Below, piece after piece: positions 37,964 to 45,703 of a stretch of 52,826 bases of DNA. Under the pieces are notes generated by a model. The model was not told the DNA's origin, did not search any database, and saw nothing but the letters and a program-made list of their open reading frames with translations. How positions within the stretch are numbered: the first letter of the stretch is position 1; every line of letters starts with the position of its first letter. The stretch is from positions 1-52,826 of the forward strand of contig ONVI01000008.1 in NCBI GenBank assembly GCA_900321275.1, read 5' to 3'. The translations under genes and the position numbers were made by a program. This stretch comes from an uncultured Eubacteriales bacterium (GTDB lineage Bacteria; Bacillota; Clostridia; Oscillospirales; Oscillospiraceae).

Positions 37964-38007
37964 TGATTGAATACCGAAACAATCAAATGGAGAAAAGATC
38001 TGACGAG

Positions 38008-38088
38008 TCACTTTTGGGCGCGCATCATCATGCGCATGCCGCACATGCACATCCCCATCATCATGCTGTTGAGGGTGTTGAAACGCAT
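38008..38088 (-). CDS. Methionine-rich leader peptide of metNIQ
   Basis: A 26-codon ORF encodes MRFNTLN followed by SMMMGMCMCGMRMMM and RAQK, then TGA. Ten residues are Met and two are Cys. AAAGGAG (38099-38105) lies 10 nt before the ATG, and a perfect consensus promoter lies about 34 nt upstream. A strong terminator follows before metN. The stretch around the stop codon (38003-38015) can pair with the U-tract side and loop of that terminator, a possible antiterminator. The simplest reading is ribosome stalling at Met codons when charged tRNA-Met is scarce, which allows expression of the methionine importer. No SAM riboswitch or T-box features are visible in this leader. Confidence 0.87.
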   Translation of the reverse strand: MRFNTLNSMMMGMCMCGMRMMMRAQK

Positions 38089-38121
38089 CGTGACCCGGCT
38101 CCTTTCCTACAGGATGTCTGC

Positions 38122-38150
38122 ATTATAGACCCGCCCCGCCCCACTGTCAA
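38122..38150 (-). promoter_or_regulatory. Consensus promoter of metNIQ
   Basis: A perfect TTGACA (38145-38150) and a perfect TATAAT (38122-38127) have a 17-base GC-rich spacer. The -35 box lies in the loop of a 9-bp dyad (38133-38141 and 38154-38162), which could be an operator or the terminator of the upstream gene. Confidence 0.92.
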
Positions 38151-38162
38151 GCAGGGCGGGGC
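38133..38162. repeat. GC-rich inverted repeat around the metNIQ -35 box
   Basis: GCCCCGCCC (38133-38141) and GGGCGGGGC (38154-38162) are perfect arms with a 12-nt loop containing the -35 hexamer. No T-run follows on either strand. Confidence 0.6.
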
Positions 38163-38245
38163 AGATTCATGAATTTAACCATGCAAAGCGGCAAAGCGCT
38201 TTCACATTCCTGAGAATTTGCACAAAATGTTGAAACGGGCAGGAA

Positions 38246-39073
38246 TTACATGTAATGGCAGCGTAAATAATCCACAATCAGCGCGATGCCGGCCGCGGCA
38301 ATGCTCCGGCCGTCCGGTGTAAGGAACTCGTCGGAGAGGAAGCCCTGCTCATCGTTGACGATGGCGGCAATGTCGGCATAGTAAGCGCCGGTGTCGGTGC
38401 AGACCTGTCTGATCCAGCTGTTGGCGCTCGCGATGAGCTGGGGACTCAGCCCGTCGCCGCCCTGATAGTTGGAGCTGATAGAGCCGATGGAGCAGACAAT
38501 GATGTTGGTGCTGGGGGAGGCTTCGCGGATGCTGTTGATCAGCCGCGTATAGCCGTCTGTAAACTCCTGCTCCGTCGTATCGGCCAGCCCGTCGCCGCCG
38601 AGGTACAGAAGCACGGTGCGCGGGCGGGTGACCATGGCGGCGTTCGACGGCGTGATGAGCGACCCGTCCACAAAGACGATGGGCGACTCCGCCGCATTTT
38701 TCGCCATGAGGCCGCTGCCGTCATCCGTCCAGATCTGCGCGTTGACGCCGTCGCCGTAGTTGGTGACGTAGCTGCGCAGCCCCATCAGGGTCTTGTCAAG
38801 GAGGAAGGTCATGCCGAAAACGTCTTCCAGATTGCCCTTCTTCGTCTCGGGAACCGGCATGAGTTGGTTCGCTGTCGACTCAAGCCCGGCGAGATCGACG
38901 TCAACCGGTTTTTCACCGCGCTCGATATGTCCGAGAACAAGTGTCCCGTCCGCCCTGTTCCCGGTGTTTTTCTGGGACATGGCAAAAATCAGCGCGACCA
39001 GCATCGCCACCAGGCACAGCAGGATCCCCACCGCCCAGAGCAGATTGCGCGTATTGGACGCCCGGTTTTTCAT
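38246..39073 (-). CDS. Membrane-anchored SGNH-hydrolase-like protein lacking catalytic motifs
   Basis: This 275-residue protein has one N-terminal transmembrane helix (about 12-32) and an extracytoplasmic domain. The fold resembles SGNH/GDSL proteins: a VLLYLGGDGL strand, EFTDGYTRLINSIREASPSTNIIVCSI, and a late TPDGRSIAAAG segment. The nucleophile block GDS is not present (the equivalent region reads FLLDKTLMGLR), and the late Asp-x-x-His lacks its His. It may bind, not hydrolyse, cell-wall sugars or esters; this is inference. The ATG has GGGAGG upstream. Confidence 0.6.
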   Translation of the reverse strand: MKNRASNTRNLLWAVGILLCLVAMLVALIFAMSQKNTGNRADGTLVLGHIERGEKPVDVDLAGLESTANQLMPVPETKKGNLEDVFGMTFLLDKTLMGLRSYVTNYGDGVNAQIWTDDGSGLMAKNAAESPIVFVDGSLITPSNAAMVTRPRTVLLYLGGDGLADTTEQEFTDGYTRLINSIREASPSTNIIVCSIGSISSNYQGGDGLSPQLIASANSWIRQVCTDTGAYYADIAAIVNDEQGFLSDEFLTPDGRSIAAAGIALIVDYLRCHYM

Positions 39074-39094
39074 GACAAAACCTCCCTTTGCAAA

Positions 39095-39120
39095 TATGGG
39101 CGGCCGCAGGGCCGCCCATA
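39095..39120. repeat. Palindrome after the EF-G-like gene
   Basis: TATGGGCGGCC (39095-39105) and GGCCGCCCATA (39110-39120) form an 11-bp stem with a GCAG loop. It follows the EF-G-like gene by about 35 nt and could act as its terminator, although the U-tract on that side is weak (ATATTTG). Confidence 0.5.
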
Positions 39121-39154
39121 CAGCGTTTCTTTATGGTGAATGAAAGGTCCGGAA

Positions 39155-41170
39155 TTACTCCTGCTCGGCCAGAGCCTTGGCTTCCTCGATGACCTTCTGC
39201 TGAACGTTGCCGGGGGCTTCCTCGTAACGCACGAACTTGCAGGTGAAGGAGCCGGCACCCTGGGTCATGGAACGCAGGTCAATGGTGTAGGAGCTCATCT
39301 CGGCCAGGGGAACCTCGGCCTCAATGGTGGTCATGCCGTCCTCGGCGGGCATGGAGCCCATCATGGTGCCGCGGCGCTTGGAGTTGATGTCGCCGATGAT
39401 GGCGCCCTGGAACTCGTCGGGAATGGTGACGAACAGCTGACCGATCGGCTCAAGGATGGTGGGCTTGGCCTTGGGGATGCCGTCCTGGTACGCGAGACGC
39501 GCGGCGGTCTGGAAGGCCATATCGTTGGAGTCGACGGGGTGGTAGGAGCCGTCGTACAGGGTGGCCTTGAGGCCGACCAGCGGGTAACCGGCGAGAACGC
39601 CCTTCTGCACGGCGTTGCGCAGACCCTTTTCGACGGAGGGGAAGAAGTTCTTGGGGACGGAGCCGCCGAAGACTTCCTCGGCAAAGATCATGTCGTCCTG
39701 CTCATCCTGCGGCTCGAAACGAATCCAGACGTCGCCGAACTGACCGGAACCGCCGGACTGCTTCTTGTGACGGCCGTGGGCCTCGACCTTGCCCTTGATC
39801 TTCTCGCGGTAGGCGACGCGGGCGGGCTTGAGCTCGGTGTCGACATTGTAGAGGTTCTTGAGCTTGGAGCAGAGCACGCCGATCTGGATGTCGCCCGCGC
39901 CGGAGATGACCATCTGATGGGTCTCGGCGTTGTTGACGAGCGTGAAGGAGATGTCTTCCTCACCCAGCTTGTTCAGGCCGCCGGCGACCTTGTCGTCCTG
40001 ACCCTTGGTCTTGGGCGCGATGCACATGGAGTAGCAGGGCTCCGGAATGTCGATGGCGGGCAGCTCGATATCGTCCTTGGAATCGGTGACGGTGTCGCCG
40101 GTCTTCCAGTCCATCTTGCCGATGGCGACAATGTCGCCGCAGCAGGCCTCGGTGACCTCGGTGCTCTTCTTGCCGCACATGGTGTACATACGGCCGAGCT
40201 TATCGGTGGAGGAGGCGCGGACGTTGCGCAGGGACATGCCCGCGGCAATCTTGCCGGAGAGAACCTTGACGAAGCTGTACTTGCCGAACTTGTCGGACAC
40301 GGTCTTGAACACGAAGCCGATCACGCCGTCGTTCTTCTCCTCGGGGGCGGGGCAGTAGTCGGCGATGCCCTGCAGCATGGCGATGGTGCCGACATTGGTC
40401 ATGGCGTCGCTGGCGAACACGGGGACGACCGCGCGCTCCTTCACGCCGACCTTGAGACCTTCAATGATGTCGGCCTCGTCGAGCTCCATGGTCTCGAAGA
40501 ACTTCTCCATGAGCTCTTCGGTGGCGCCGGCGGCAGCCTCCATCAGCTCCGCGCGCAGATCCTCAACATGGCCTGCGTCGGCGGCGGGGACGGCGGTCTT
40601 GTCAACCTTGTTGCCCTTGGTGATGTAGGCGACGTTGTGGACAAGGTCGATAACACCCTTGCCGTCGGAGGTGGGGATCGTGACGGGGCAGACGATGGAG
40701 CCGTACTTGCCCTTCAGGGTCTCGAGAGCCTTGAAGTAATCGCCGTGCTCCTCATTGCACTTGGAGATGCAGAACATGACGGGGAGCTTCGCGTTCTTCA
40801 GGTAATTCCAGCTTCTCTGGCCGCCGACGGGCAGACCCTCGGCCGTGTCCTTGGCGGAGGTGACGATCATGCCGCACTCCACAGCGCGCAGGGCGCACAG
40901 CACGTCGCCCACGAAGTCGAAGTAGCCGGGGCAGTCGAGCACGTTCATCTTGACGCCGTTGTAGTTCACGGGGGCGACGGAGGTCGCGATGGTGATCTGG
41001 CGGCTGGTCTCTTCGGGATCGTAGTCGCAGACGGTGTTGCCCTCGGCGACCTTGCCCATACGGTCGATGGCGCCGGTGCAGTAGAGCATGCTCTCAGCGA
41101 GACTGGTCTTGCCGTTGTTGCCGTGGCCGATGAGGCAGATGTTGCGAATGTTTTTGGTTTCGTAGCTCAT
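39155..41170 (-). CDS. Elongation factor G paralogue (EF-G-like GTPase) with altered guanine-specificity motif
   Basis: This 671-residue protein has the five-domain EF-G layout. The P-loop is GHGNNGKT (15-22), switch I has RQITIATS with the conserved Thr, and G3 is DCPGYFDF (79-86), with Tyr in place of the usual catalytic His. The G4 motif NKxD, which reads the guanine base, is SKCN (136-139). Domains II-V follow with GRHKKQSGGSGQFGDVWIRFEP and NFFPSVEKGLRNAVQKG. Such paralogues differ from housekeeping EF-G, and their function is poorly known. The ATG has AGAGGAAA upstream. It is a single-gene unit with its own promoter. Confidence 0.88.
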   Translation of the reverse strand: MSYETKNIRNICLIGHGNNGKTSLAESMLYCTGAIDRMGKVAEGNTVCDYDPEETSRQITIATSVAPVNYNGVKMNVLDCPGYFDFVGDVLCALRAVECGMIVTSAKDTAEGLPVGGQRSWNYLKNAKLPVMFCISKCNEEHGDYFKALETLKGKYGSIVCPVTIPTSDGKGVIDLVHNVAYITKGNKVDKTAVPAADAGHVEDLRAELMEAAAGATEELMEKFFETMELDEADIIEGLKVGVKERAVVPVFASDAMTNVGTIAMLQGIADYCPAPEEKNDGVIGFVFKTVSDKFGKYSFVKVLSGKIAAGMSLRNVRASSTDKLGRMYTMCGKKSTEVTEACCGDIVAIGKMDWKTGDTVTDSKDDIELPAIDIPEPCYSMCIAPKTKGQDDKVAGGLNKLGEEDISFTLVNNAETHQMVISGAGDIQIGVLCSKLKNLYNVDTELKPARVAYREKIKGKVEAHGRHKKQSGGSGQFGDVWIRFEPQDEQDDMIFAEEVFGGSVPKNFFPSVEKGLRNAVQKGVLAGYPLVGLKATLYDGSYHPVDSNDMAFQTAARLAYQDGIPKAKPTILEPIGQLFVTIPDEFQGAIIGDINSKRRGTMMGSMPAEDGMTTIEAEVPLAEMSSYTIDLRSMTQGAGSFTCKFVRYEEAPGNVQQKVIEEAKALAEQE

Positions 41171-41246
41171 GTGACGTTTCCTCTCTGTTGAAGTATATGC
41201 AAAGATTAAGAATACGCGATCAAAGCGATCAATTTGCAATCAATTT

Positions 41247-41275
41247 ATTATATACTATGCTGCTTTCCTTGGCAA
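41247..41275 (-). promoter_or_regulatory. Promoter of the EF-G-like gene
   Basis: Minus-strand TTGCCA (41270-41275) and a perfect TATAAT (41247-41252) have a 17-base spacer. The leader is about 70 nt. Confidence 0.8.
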
Positions 41276-41344
41276 GAGCAAATTTTCATCGAAAATAAGA
41301 AAAAATGCAACAGGGGCCGATCGCTTGGATCACAGCAAAAAATG

Positions 41345-41420
41345 TGTCATCCTGAGCGGAGCGAAGGATCCCCCGGTATTACGTATCCACAGGGGATTCT
41401 TCGCTGTGTTCAGAATGACA
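41345..41420. repeat. TGTCATYCTGAG palindromic element, copy 1
   Basis: This 76-bp element has inverted ends, beginning TGTCATCCTGAGCGGAGCGA and finishing TTCAGAATGACA, with GGTATT near the centre. A second copy lies at 49166-49242. The layout is that of a short non-autonomous palindromic repeat, and it contains no ORF. Confidence 0.8.
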
Positions 41421-41473
41421 CGACAAATTTGAAATGACACAATAGGTTTGAAATGACGCGATAAATTTGAGGT
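41417..41473. repeat. Three tandem 19-bp repeats
   Basis: Three contiguous 19-bp units (41417-41435, 41436-41454, 41455-41473) share the pattern GACRCRAYARRTTTGARRT. The first overlaps the end of the palindromic element. They end 9 nt before the stop codon of the next leftward gene. Confidence 0.7.
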
Positions 41474-41481
41474 GTTCTGCT

Positions 41482-44400
41482 TTACCGCTTCACGCTTACG
41501 AAGAAGCTGACCAGAATGACCGGCAGCGTCCAGAAGAACAGGTACAGAAACAGGCTTGCCAGCGGGTTTGCGCCGGTGGTAAGAAAGCGGATGAAAACCA
41601 GCGCCACGCCCAGAACGGAGGCGAAGATGTTCAGCACAAGGTTGATGTTTGTGGCAAGGAACATGCTGCGCCCGATATCCGCCACGCTCGTCAGCGGGGC
41701 AAGACCCTCGTTGCAGAGGATGGCAGAGATGCGCTCGTCTTTTTCGTTGTCCGAGGGTTCGGAGAGACGGAAGCGCTCCACATAGGGCGGAAAGTCGTAG
41801 CCGTCGGTGGCGATGTCGAAGGTGTTGTGCAGCATCTCGGGATTGACGTTGAAGTCGCGCACGGCGAAGACCGGCGGGCGGGCGGTGCGGACAAGGTCGA
41901 CCAGCGCGCGGCGGATCTGCGGCTGCCCCTCGTACTTGAGGGAGAAAATGCCGTAGAGGATGCCGTCGATGGCCAGCAGTACGGTGGTCTTGTCGGTCAG
42001 GCGGAAGGGGATGCGCACGTTCATCAGGCGCATGAGATCCGTGCTGCCGCAGAGGACGACGTGACCTTCAATGACGCCCTTCATGCCGCCGCCGGGCATG
42101 ACCTCAAAGCCGGAAATCTGCTTGTCGGGGGAGTCGGTCTCCCGCATGAGCTCCCCAAAGCAGCCGGAAGCACAGCAGCCGGAGGCCTGCATCATGGAGC
42201 CCGCGTAGGAGATGACCTTCTGCGCGTCCTCGTCGGCGAAGATGCGGACGCTCTCAATGCTGACGGCACTCTCGGGGAAGAGGTCGCGGTCAGTGACGAT
42301 CAGGTTCTTGCTCGCGCCGATGTCGCACAGGCCCGACCAGCCCGCGATCGCCGCGCCGAATTTGAAGATCCTCGACGAGCCGAGGAAGAAGGGCAGGGCG
42401 AAGGAGAGCATCGCACCGAAGGGGACGGTCAGAACAAGCTGGGCCGAGAGAATGTAGATAAACTCGGGATAGCTCTTCTTTACGATTGTGACGATCAGAG
42501 ACAGGAGCAGTGTGACCACGAACAGGATCGGTGCCAAACGGGCATACAGCGTCTCGTCCGGCCCCGCTTCCTCTGTGCGGCGCACGAAGCCATGTACGGA
42601 GCGCAGGGATTTGAGCAGCGTGATCTGATCCTTCTCCAGCGTATTCTCACCGGTGACGGCGAAGAAGTGTTTGCCGATGGCGGGAACGCGCGTCGCCTTG
42701 CGCAGGCCCCGGGCCGAGAGATGGGACGCCAGCAGCAGCCCCACGATGACAGAGGAGGAGATCGCGCACAGCGGCATGTGCGGGGCCGCCGTTTTGGAAA
42801 GGGCGACGATCAGCGCGTCGATCCCGGTAAAGAGACAGGAGACGACGGCGAGGCTGTCCGCCCCGAAATGCAGATCAAAGGCGTTGGCGACGGCGTTTGC
42901 GACCACGTCGAGCGACAGGAGCATAATGAGCGCCTGCAGACCGAAGCAGAAAGCCGCGTCCACGGGCAGGGACTTCATCATCCCCGGCACGGGCATCTCC
43001 AGCGATATGTACAGCAGCACGGCCAGAACGCCCACGCTGATGCGGAGGCGGTATTTCATGGAGCGCAGGAAGGAACCGTAGTACTTCGACGCCTCGGCGG
43101 GCGTGAGCTCGGGGCCGAGATCCTCTTCGCTGTCGCGCATGGTCTCGGAGGTGCGCCCGCGCACAGTGCCGCGCAGCTTCAGCCATACGGAAGCGAGGAT
43201 GGACAGCAGATACTCCTTAAAGCTCGGCGGAACATACAGGTCGGATTCCCGGTACTTCCGACTGCCCTCGTCGTCGTAGTCGTCGAAGTCCTCATCTTCA
43301 TCGGTGCTGTCCATGCTCTCCGGCGCGGAGAGGTACTCGTCGTCCCGGCGTTCGGGATTGACGGCATAGATCGCGGGACCCGCGTCGCTGTCGCTGATTT
43401 CCGCTGCGCTCTCTTCCTCGGCGGGCGTTTGCTCTTCGGCGGCCTTTTCCGCGGCGCGGCGTCTTGACCTGCCGAAGAGGGAGCGGTGCTTTTTCCGCGG
43501 TTCTTCGTCCGTATCCTGCCGCTCGGCCAGGGGATCGTCATAATCCGGCGTCCACTGGGAGGGATTGTATTCGGTCTGCGGCACGGGGACATAATCCTCG
43601 TCGGCGCTCAGATCGACTTCCGTCTTTCCGTAAGCGATGGTTTTCTGCCTGTTCTCGCCGTCGAGATCAAAGCGTCCGTCGATTTCCGGCTCCTTTGCGT
43701 CGGGCGTGTAGACGGGCCTGTCCTTTCTCGGACGGTAACGCTGCACGTCGGCGTCGTAGTCAAGAGCCTCATCAAGGTCGAATTCGTATCTCTCCCCGGG
43801 CGCTTCTTCCGCCGGCGGGGCCGCTGCGGGAGCGGGAGCTTCCGTTTCCACGTTGAGCAGATCGTTCAGCTCCACATGGTAGCTGTCGGCGCTCGCGCGG
43901 TCACGCCGGGAGACGACGCCGGACTTGGCCTGCATAGTGGCGATCATCTCACGCGCCTCCTGCTCGGCTTTGCCGCGAGAGCCGCTGTGGAGCGCGTACA
44001 GCCGTCCGCTGTCCTCTTCATGTGCCGTCTCCGGCTCGTAGACGGCGTCGTCCGCGGCATCCTCCGCGCTGTAATCCGCGTCGGGGTAGTCGTCGGGCCC
44101 GCCCATGGGCGCGGCCTCAGAGGGATAGTCCTCAACATAGTCCCGGGGCTTCTCAGCCGCTGACACAGAGCCGCGCTTTTTCAGGAAAGAGAGAAAACCG
44201 CCTTTTTTCTTAGGCTCCGCCCCATCGCGCTCCCGCCTGCGGGCAGGCTCCGAGATCGCTTCCTCTTCCTGCTGCTTTTCATATTCGTCGCCGGAGAGAT
44301 ATTCGTCCAGATCCACGTCCGGTTTAAGAAAAGCGGCCTGCTCCTCCGCGTCCGGCTCAGAGCTCTCCTCCGCCGGCACACCGGCGTAAGGAGACGCTTC

Positions 44401-44742
44401 GCCGTTATCCGCGATGGTCTTATCGCCATACTCGTCGTATGAGTCTTTGAAATTCGGGGTGAGCGCCTCGCCGAAATGATAAGAGACATGCTCCTCCTCT
44501 GCAGACTGCGCCGCAGTTCTGGCCGGCAGCGCCGAAGCGTCAAACGGCGTGTCATATTTCGAGGAAAGCTCCGGCAGCTCTTCGTCCGGCGAAACAGGGG
44601 AAGCGTCAAGGGAAAAATTATGCTTTTCCTGCGCGGGGCGAACAGGCTCGGTGCGATGCAGCTCATCGAAACGCGCGTCATTCTTCTCCTTTTCAGGGGA
44701 GAGAGGCGCTCTTTCGTGGAGATCCCATCTGTTGTCATCCAT
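41482..44742 (-). CDS. P1B-ATPase-like membrane pseudoenzyme with long acidic N-terminus
   Basis: This is a 1086-residue protein. Residues 1 to about 540 are acidic, low in hydrophobic residues and probably disordered, with short basic patches (KKKGGF, RSRRRA). From about 560 on it follows the heavy-metal P-type ATPase plan: TM pairs, a remnant actuator motif TGEN at 697-700, a TM with VPF where CPC is expected, a phosphorylation loop at 818 reading DRDLF in place of DKTGT, an N-domain-like GGGMKGVIEGHVVLCGSTDLM, VLLAIDGILYGIFSLKYE, then two closing TMs. GDGxND and TGD are absent, so ATP-driven transport is unlikely. ATG 44742 suits the ribosome-binding site best; ATG 44748 is the alternative. 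It lies 36 nt downstream of rlmB. Confidence 0.72.
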   Translation of the reverse strand: MDDNRWDLHERAPLSPEKEKNDARFDELHRTEPVRPAQEKHNFSLDASPVSPDEELPELSSKYDTPFDASALPARTAAQSAEEEHVSYHFGEALTPNFKDSYDEYGDKTIADNGEASPYAGVPAEESSEPDAEEQAAFLKPDVDLDEYLSGDEYEKQQEEEAISEPARRRERDGAEPKKKGGFLSFLKKRGSVSAAEKPRDYVEDYPSEAAPMGGPDDYPDADYSAEDAADDAVYEPETAHEEDSGRLYALHSGSRGKAEQEAREMIATMQAKSGVVSRRDRASADSYHVELNDLLNVETEAPAPAAAPPAEEAPGERYEFDLDEALDYDADVQRYRPRKDRPVYTPDAKEPEIDGRFDLDGENRQKTIAYGKTEVDLSADEDYVPVPQTEYNPSQWTPDYDDPLAERQDTDEEPRKKHRSLFGRSRRRAAEKAAEEQTPAEEESAAEISDSDAGPAIYAVNPERRDDEYLSAPESMDSTDEDEDFDDYDDEGSRKYRESDLYVPPSFKEYLLSILASVWLKLRGTVRGRTSETMRDSEEDLGPELTPAEASKYYGSFLRSMKYRLRISVGVLAVLLYISLEMPVPGMMKSLPVDAAFCFGLQALIMLLSLDVVANAVANAFDLHFGADSLAVVSCLFTGIDALIVALSKTAAPHMPLCAISSSVIVGLLLASHLSARGLRKATRVPAIGKHFFAVTGENTLEKDQITLLKSLRSVHGFVRRTEEAGPDETLYARLAPILFVVTLLLSLIVTIVKKSYPEFIYILSAQLVLTVPFGAMLSFALPFFLGSSRIFKFGAAIAGWSGLCDIGASKNLIVTDRDLFPESAVSIESVRIFADEDAQKVISYAGSMMQASGCCASGCFGELMRETDSPDKQISGFEVMPGGGMKGVIEGHVVLCGSTDLMRLMNVRIPFRLTDKTTVLLAIDGILYGIFSLKYEGQPQIRRALVDLVRTARPPVFAVRDFNVNPEMLHNTFDIATDGYDFPPYVERFRLSEPSDNEKDERISAILCNEGLAPLTSVADIGRSMFLATNINLVLNIFASVLGVALVFIRFLTTGANPLASLFLYLFFWTLPVILVSFFVSVKR

Positions 44743-44778
44743 AATCATACCTGCCTTTTGTCTCTGTCGGAGAAAACC

Positions 44779-45549
44779 TCAATTGCTTCTCTGACGCAAA
44801 ACCTCGTACATGGTGACGGCTGCCGCCGCGGAGGCGTTGAGGGAGTTGAGCCGCCCTTTCATCGGGAGACTCAGCACAAAGTCGCAGCTCTCCCGCACCA
44901 GACGGCCCATGCCGTCCCCTTCGGAACCGATCACCAGCGCAATGGGCCCCTTCAGATCAGTGCTCCAAAGCCCGCAGGCTCCGTCGGCGGCTGTGCCGTA
45001 GACCCAGAGTCCGGCCTCTTTCAGCTCCTTGAGCGCGGCAGGGATATTTGCCACCCGGGCGATGGCCATGTATTCGGCGGCGCCGGCGGAGGCCTTGCCC
45101 ACGATGGCGGTCAGTCCCGCGCTGCGGCGCTTGGGGATCACGACGCCGTGCGCGCCCACGCATTCGGCGGTGCGGATGATCGCGCCCAGGTTGTGCGGAT
45201 CGCTGATCTCGTCGCAGACAATGACGAAGGGCGCCTCATTCCGCTCATTCGCGATTGTGAGGATATCCGCGATCTCGCAGTAATCCCGCACGGCGACGAG
45301 CGCCACCACGCCCTGGTGGGCCTTGGTCCGGCTCATAAAGTCCAGCTTGCGCCGGTCGGCCTCGACCACCACCACGCCCTGTTCCCGCGCTTTGGAGGCG
45401 ATATGCCCCAGCGTTTTGTCCACGTCGCCCTTGGCAATAAAAATTTTGTCGATGGGGCGCCCGGCGCGCAGGGCCTCAATGACGGCGTTTCGCCCCTCAA
45501 TCAGCTCGTTTTCAATGGCCTCGCGGCCGATGTCCTTTTCTTTTTCCAT
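44779..45549 (-). CDS. rlmB: 23S rRNA (guanosine-2'-O)-methyltransferase RlmB-like
   Basis: This 256-residue TrmH-family SPOUT methyltransferase has an N-terminal L30e-like RNA-binding domain starting IEGRNAVIEALRAGRPIDKIFIAKG, typical of RlmB/YacO. Catalytic motifs are DPHNLGAIIRTAECVGAHGVVIPKRRS, VIGSEGDGMGRLV and LPMKGRLNSLNASAAAAV. The probable target is the ribose of the 23S P-loop guanosine. The ATG has GAGGT upstream. It is divergent from the rhomboid-like gene. A leftward -10-like TATGAT/GATAAT lies upstream without a good -35. Confidence 0.92.
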   Translation of the reverse strand: MEKEKDIGREAIENELIEGRNAVIEALRAGRPIDKIFIAKGDVDKTLGHIASKAREQGVVVVEADRRKLDFMSRTKAHQGVVALVAVRDYCEIADILTIANERNEAPFVIVCDEISDPHNLGAIIRTAECVGAHGVVIPKRRSAGLTAIVGKASAGAAEYMAIARVANIPAALKELKEAGLWVYGTAADGACGLWSTDLKGPIALVIGSEGDGMGRLVRESCDFVLSLPMKGRLNSLNASAAAAVTMYEVLRQRSN

Positions 45550-45640
45550 AATTCAGACCTCATCCATAATCACTTGGTTTACATATTATCATAGACGTCC
45601 CTTTTTTGAAAGCCCCAGTTTGCAAATTTACAAATTTTTA

Positions 45641-45669
45641 TAGACATCCTCACGCCGAAAGGGTATATT
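45641..45669 (+). promoter_or_regulatory. Promoter of the rhomboid-like gene
   Basis: TAGACA (45641-45646) and TATATT (45664-45669) have a 17-base spacer; each box differs from consensus at one position. The leader is about 28 nt. Confidence 0.7.
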
Positions 45670-45703
45670 GATAGAAAACCATAAACTGTTCAGGAGAAAC
45701 GCC

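Noticed and set aside
37902-38120. SAM riboswitch or T-box upstream of metN
   Set aside because: I looked for the T-box sequence (TGGNACCGCG-like), a specifier stem and S-box core motifs and found none. The Met-rich ORF plus terminator accounts for the leader. A covariance search would be decisive.
41482-44742. Calling this gene an active copper or heavy-metal exporter
   Set aside because: The phosphorylation motif, CPC and hinge motifs needed for transport are missing, so only fold-level similarity is claimed.
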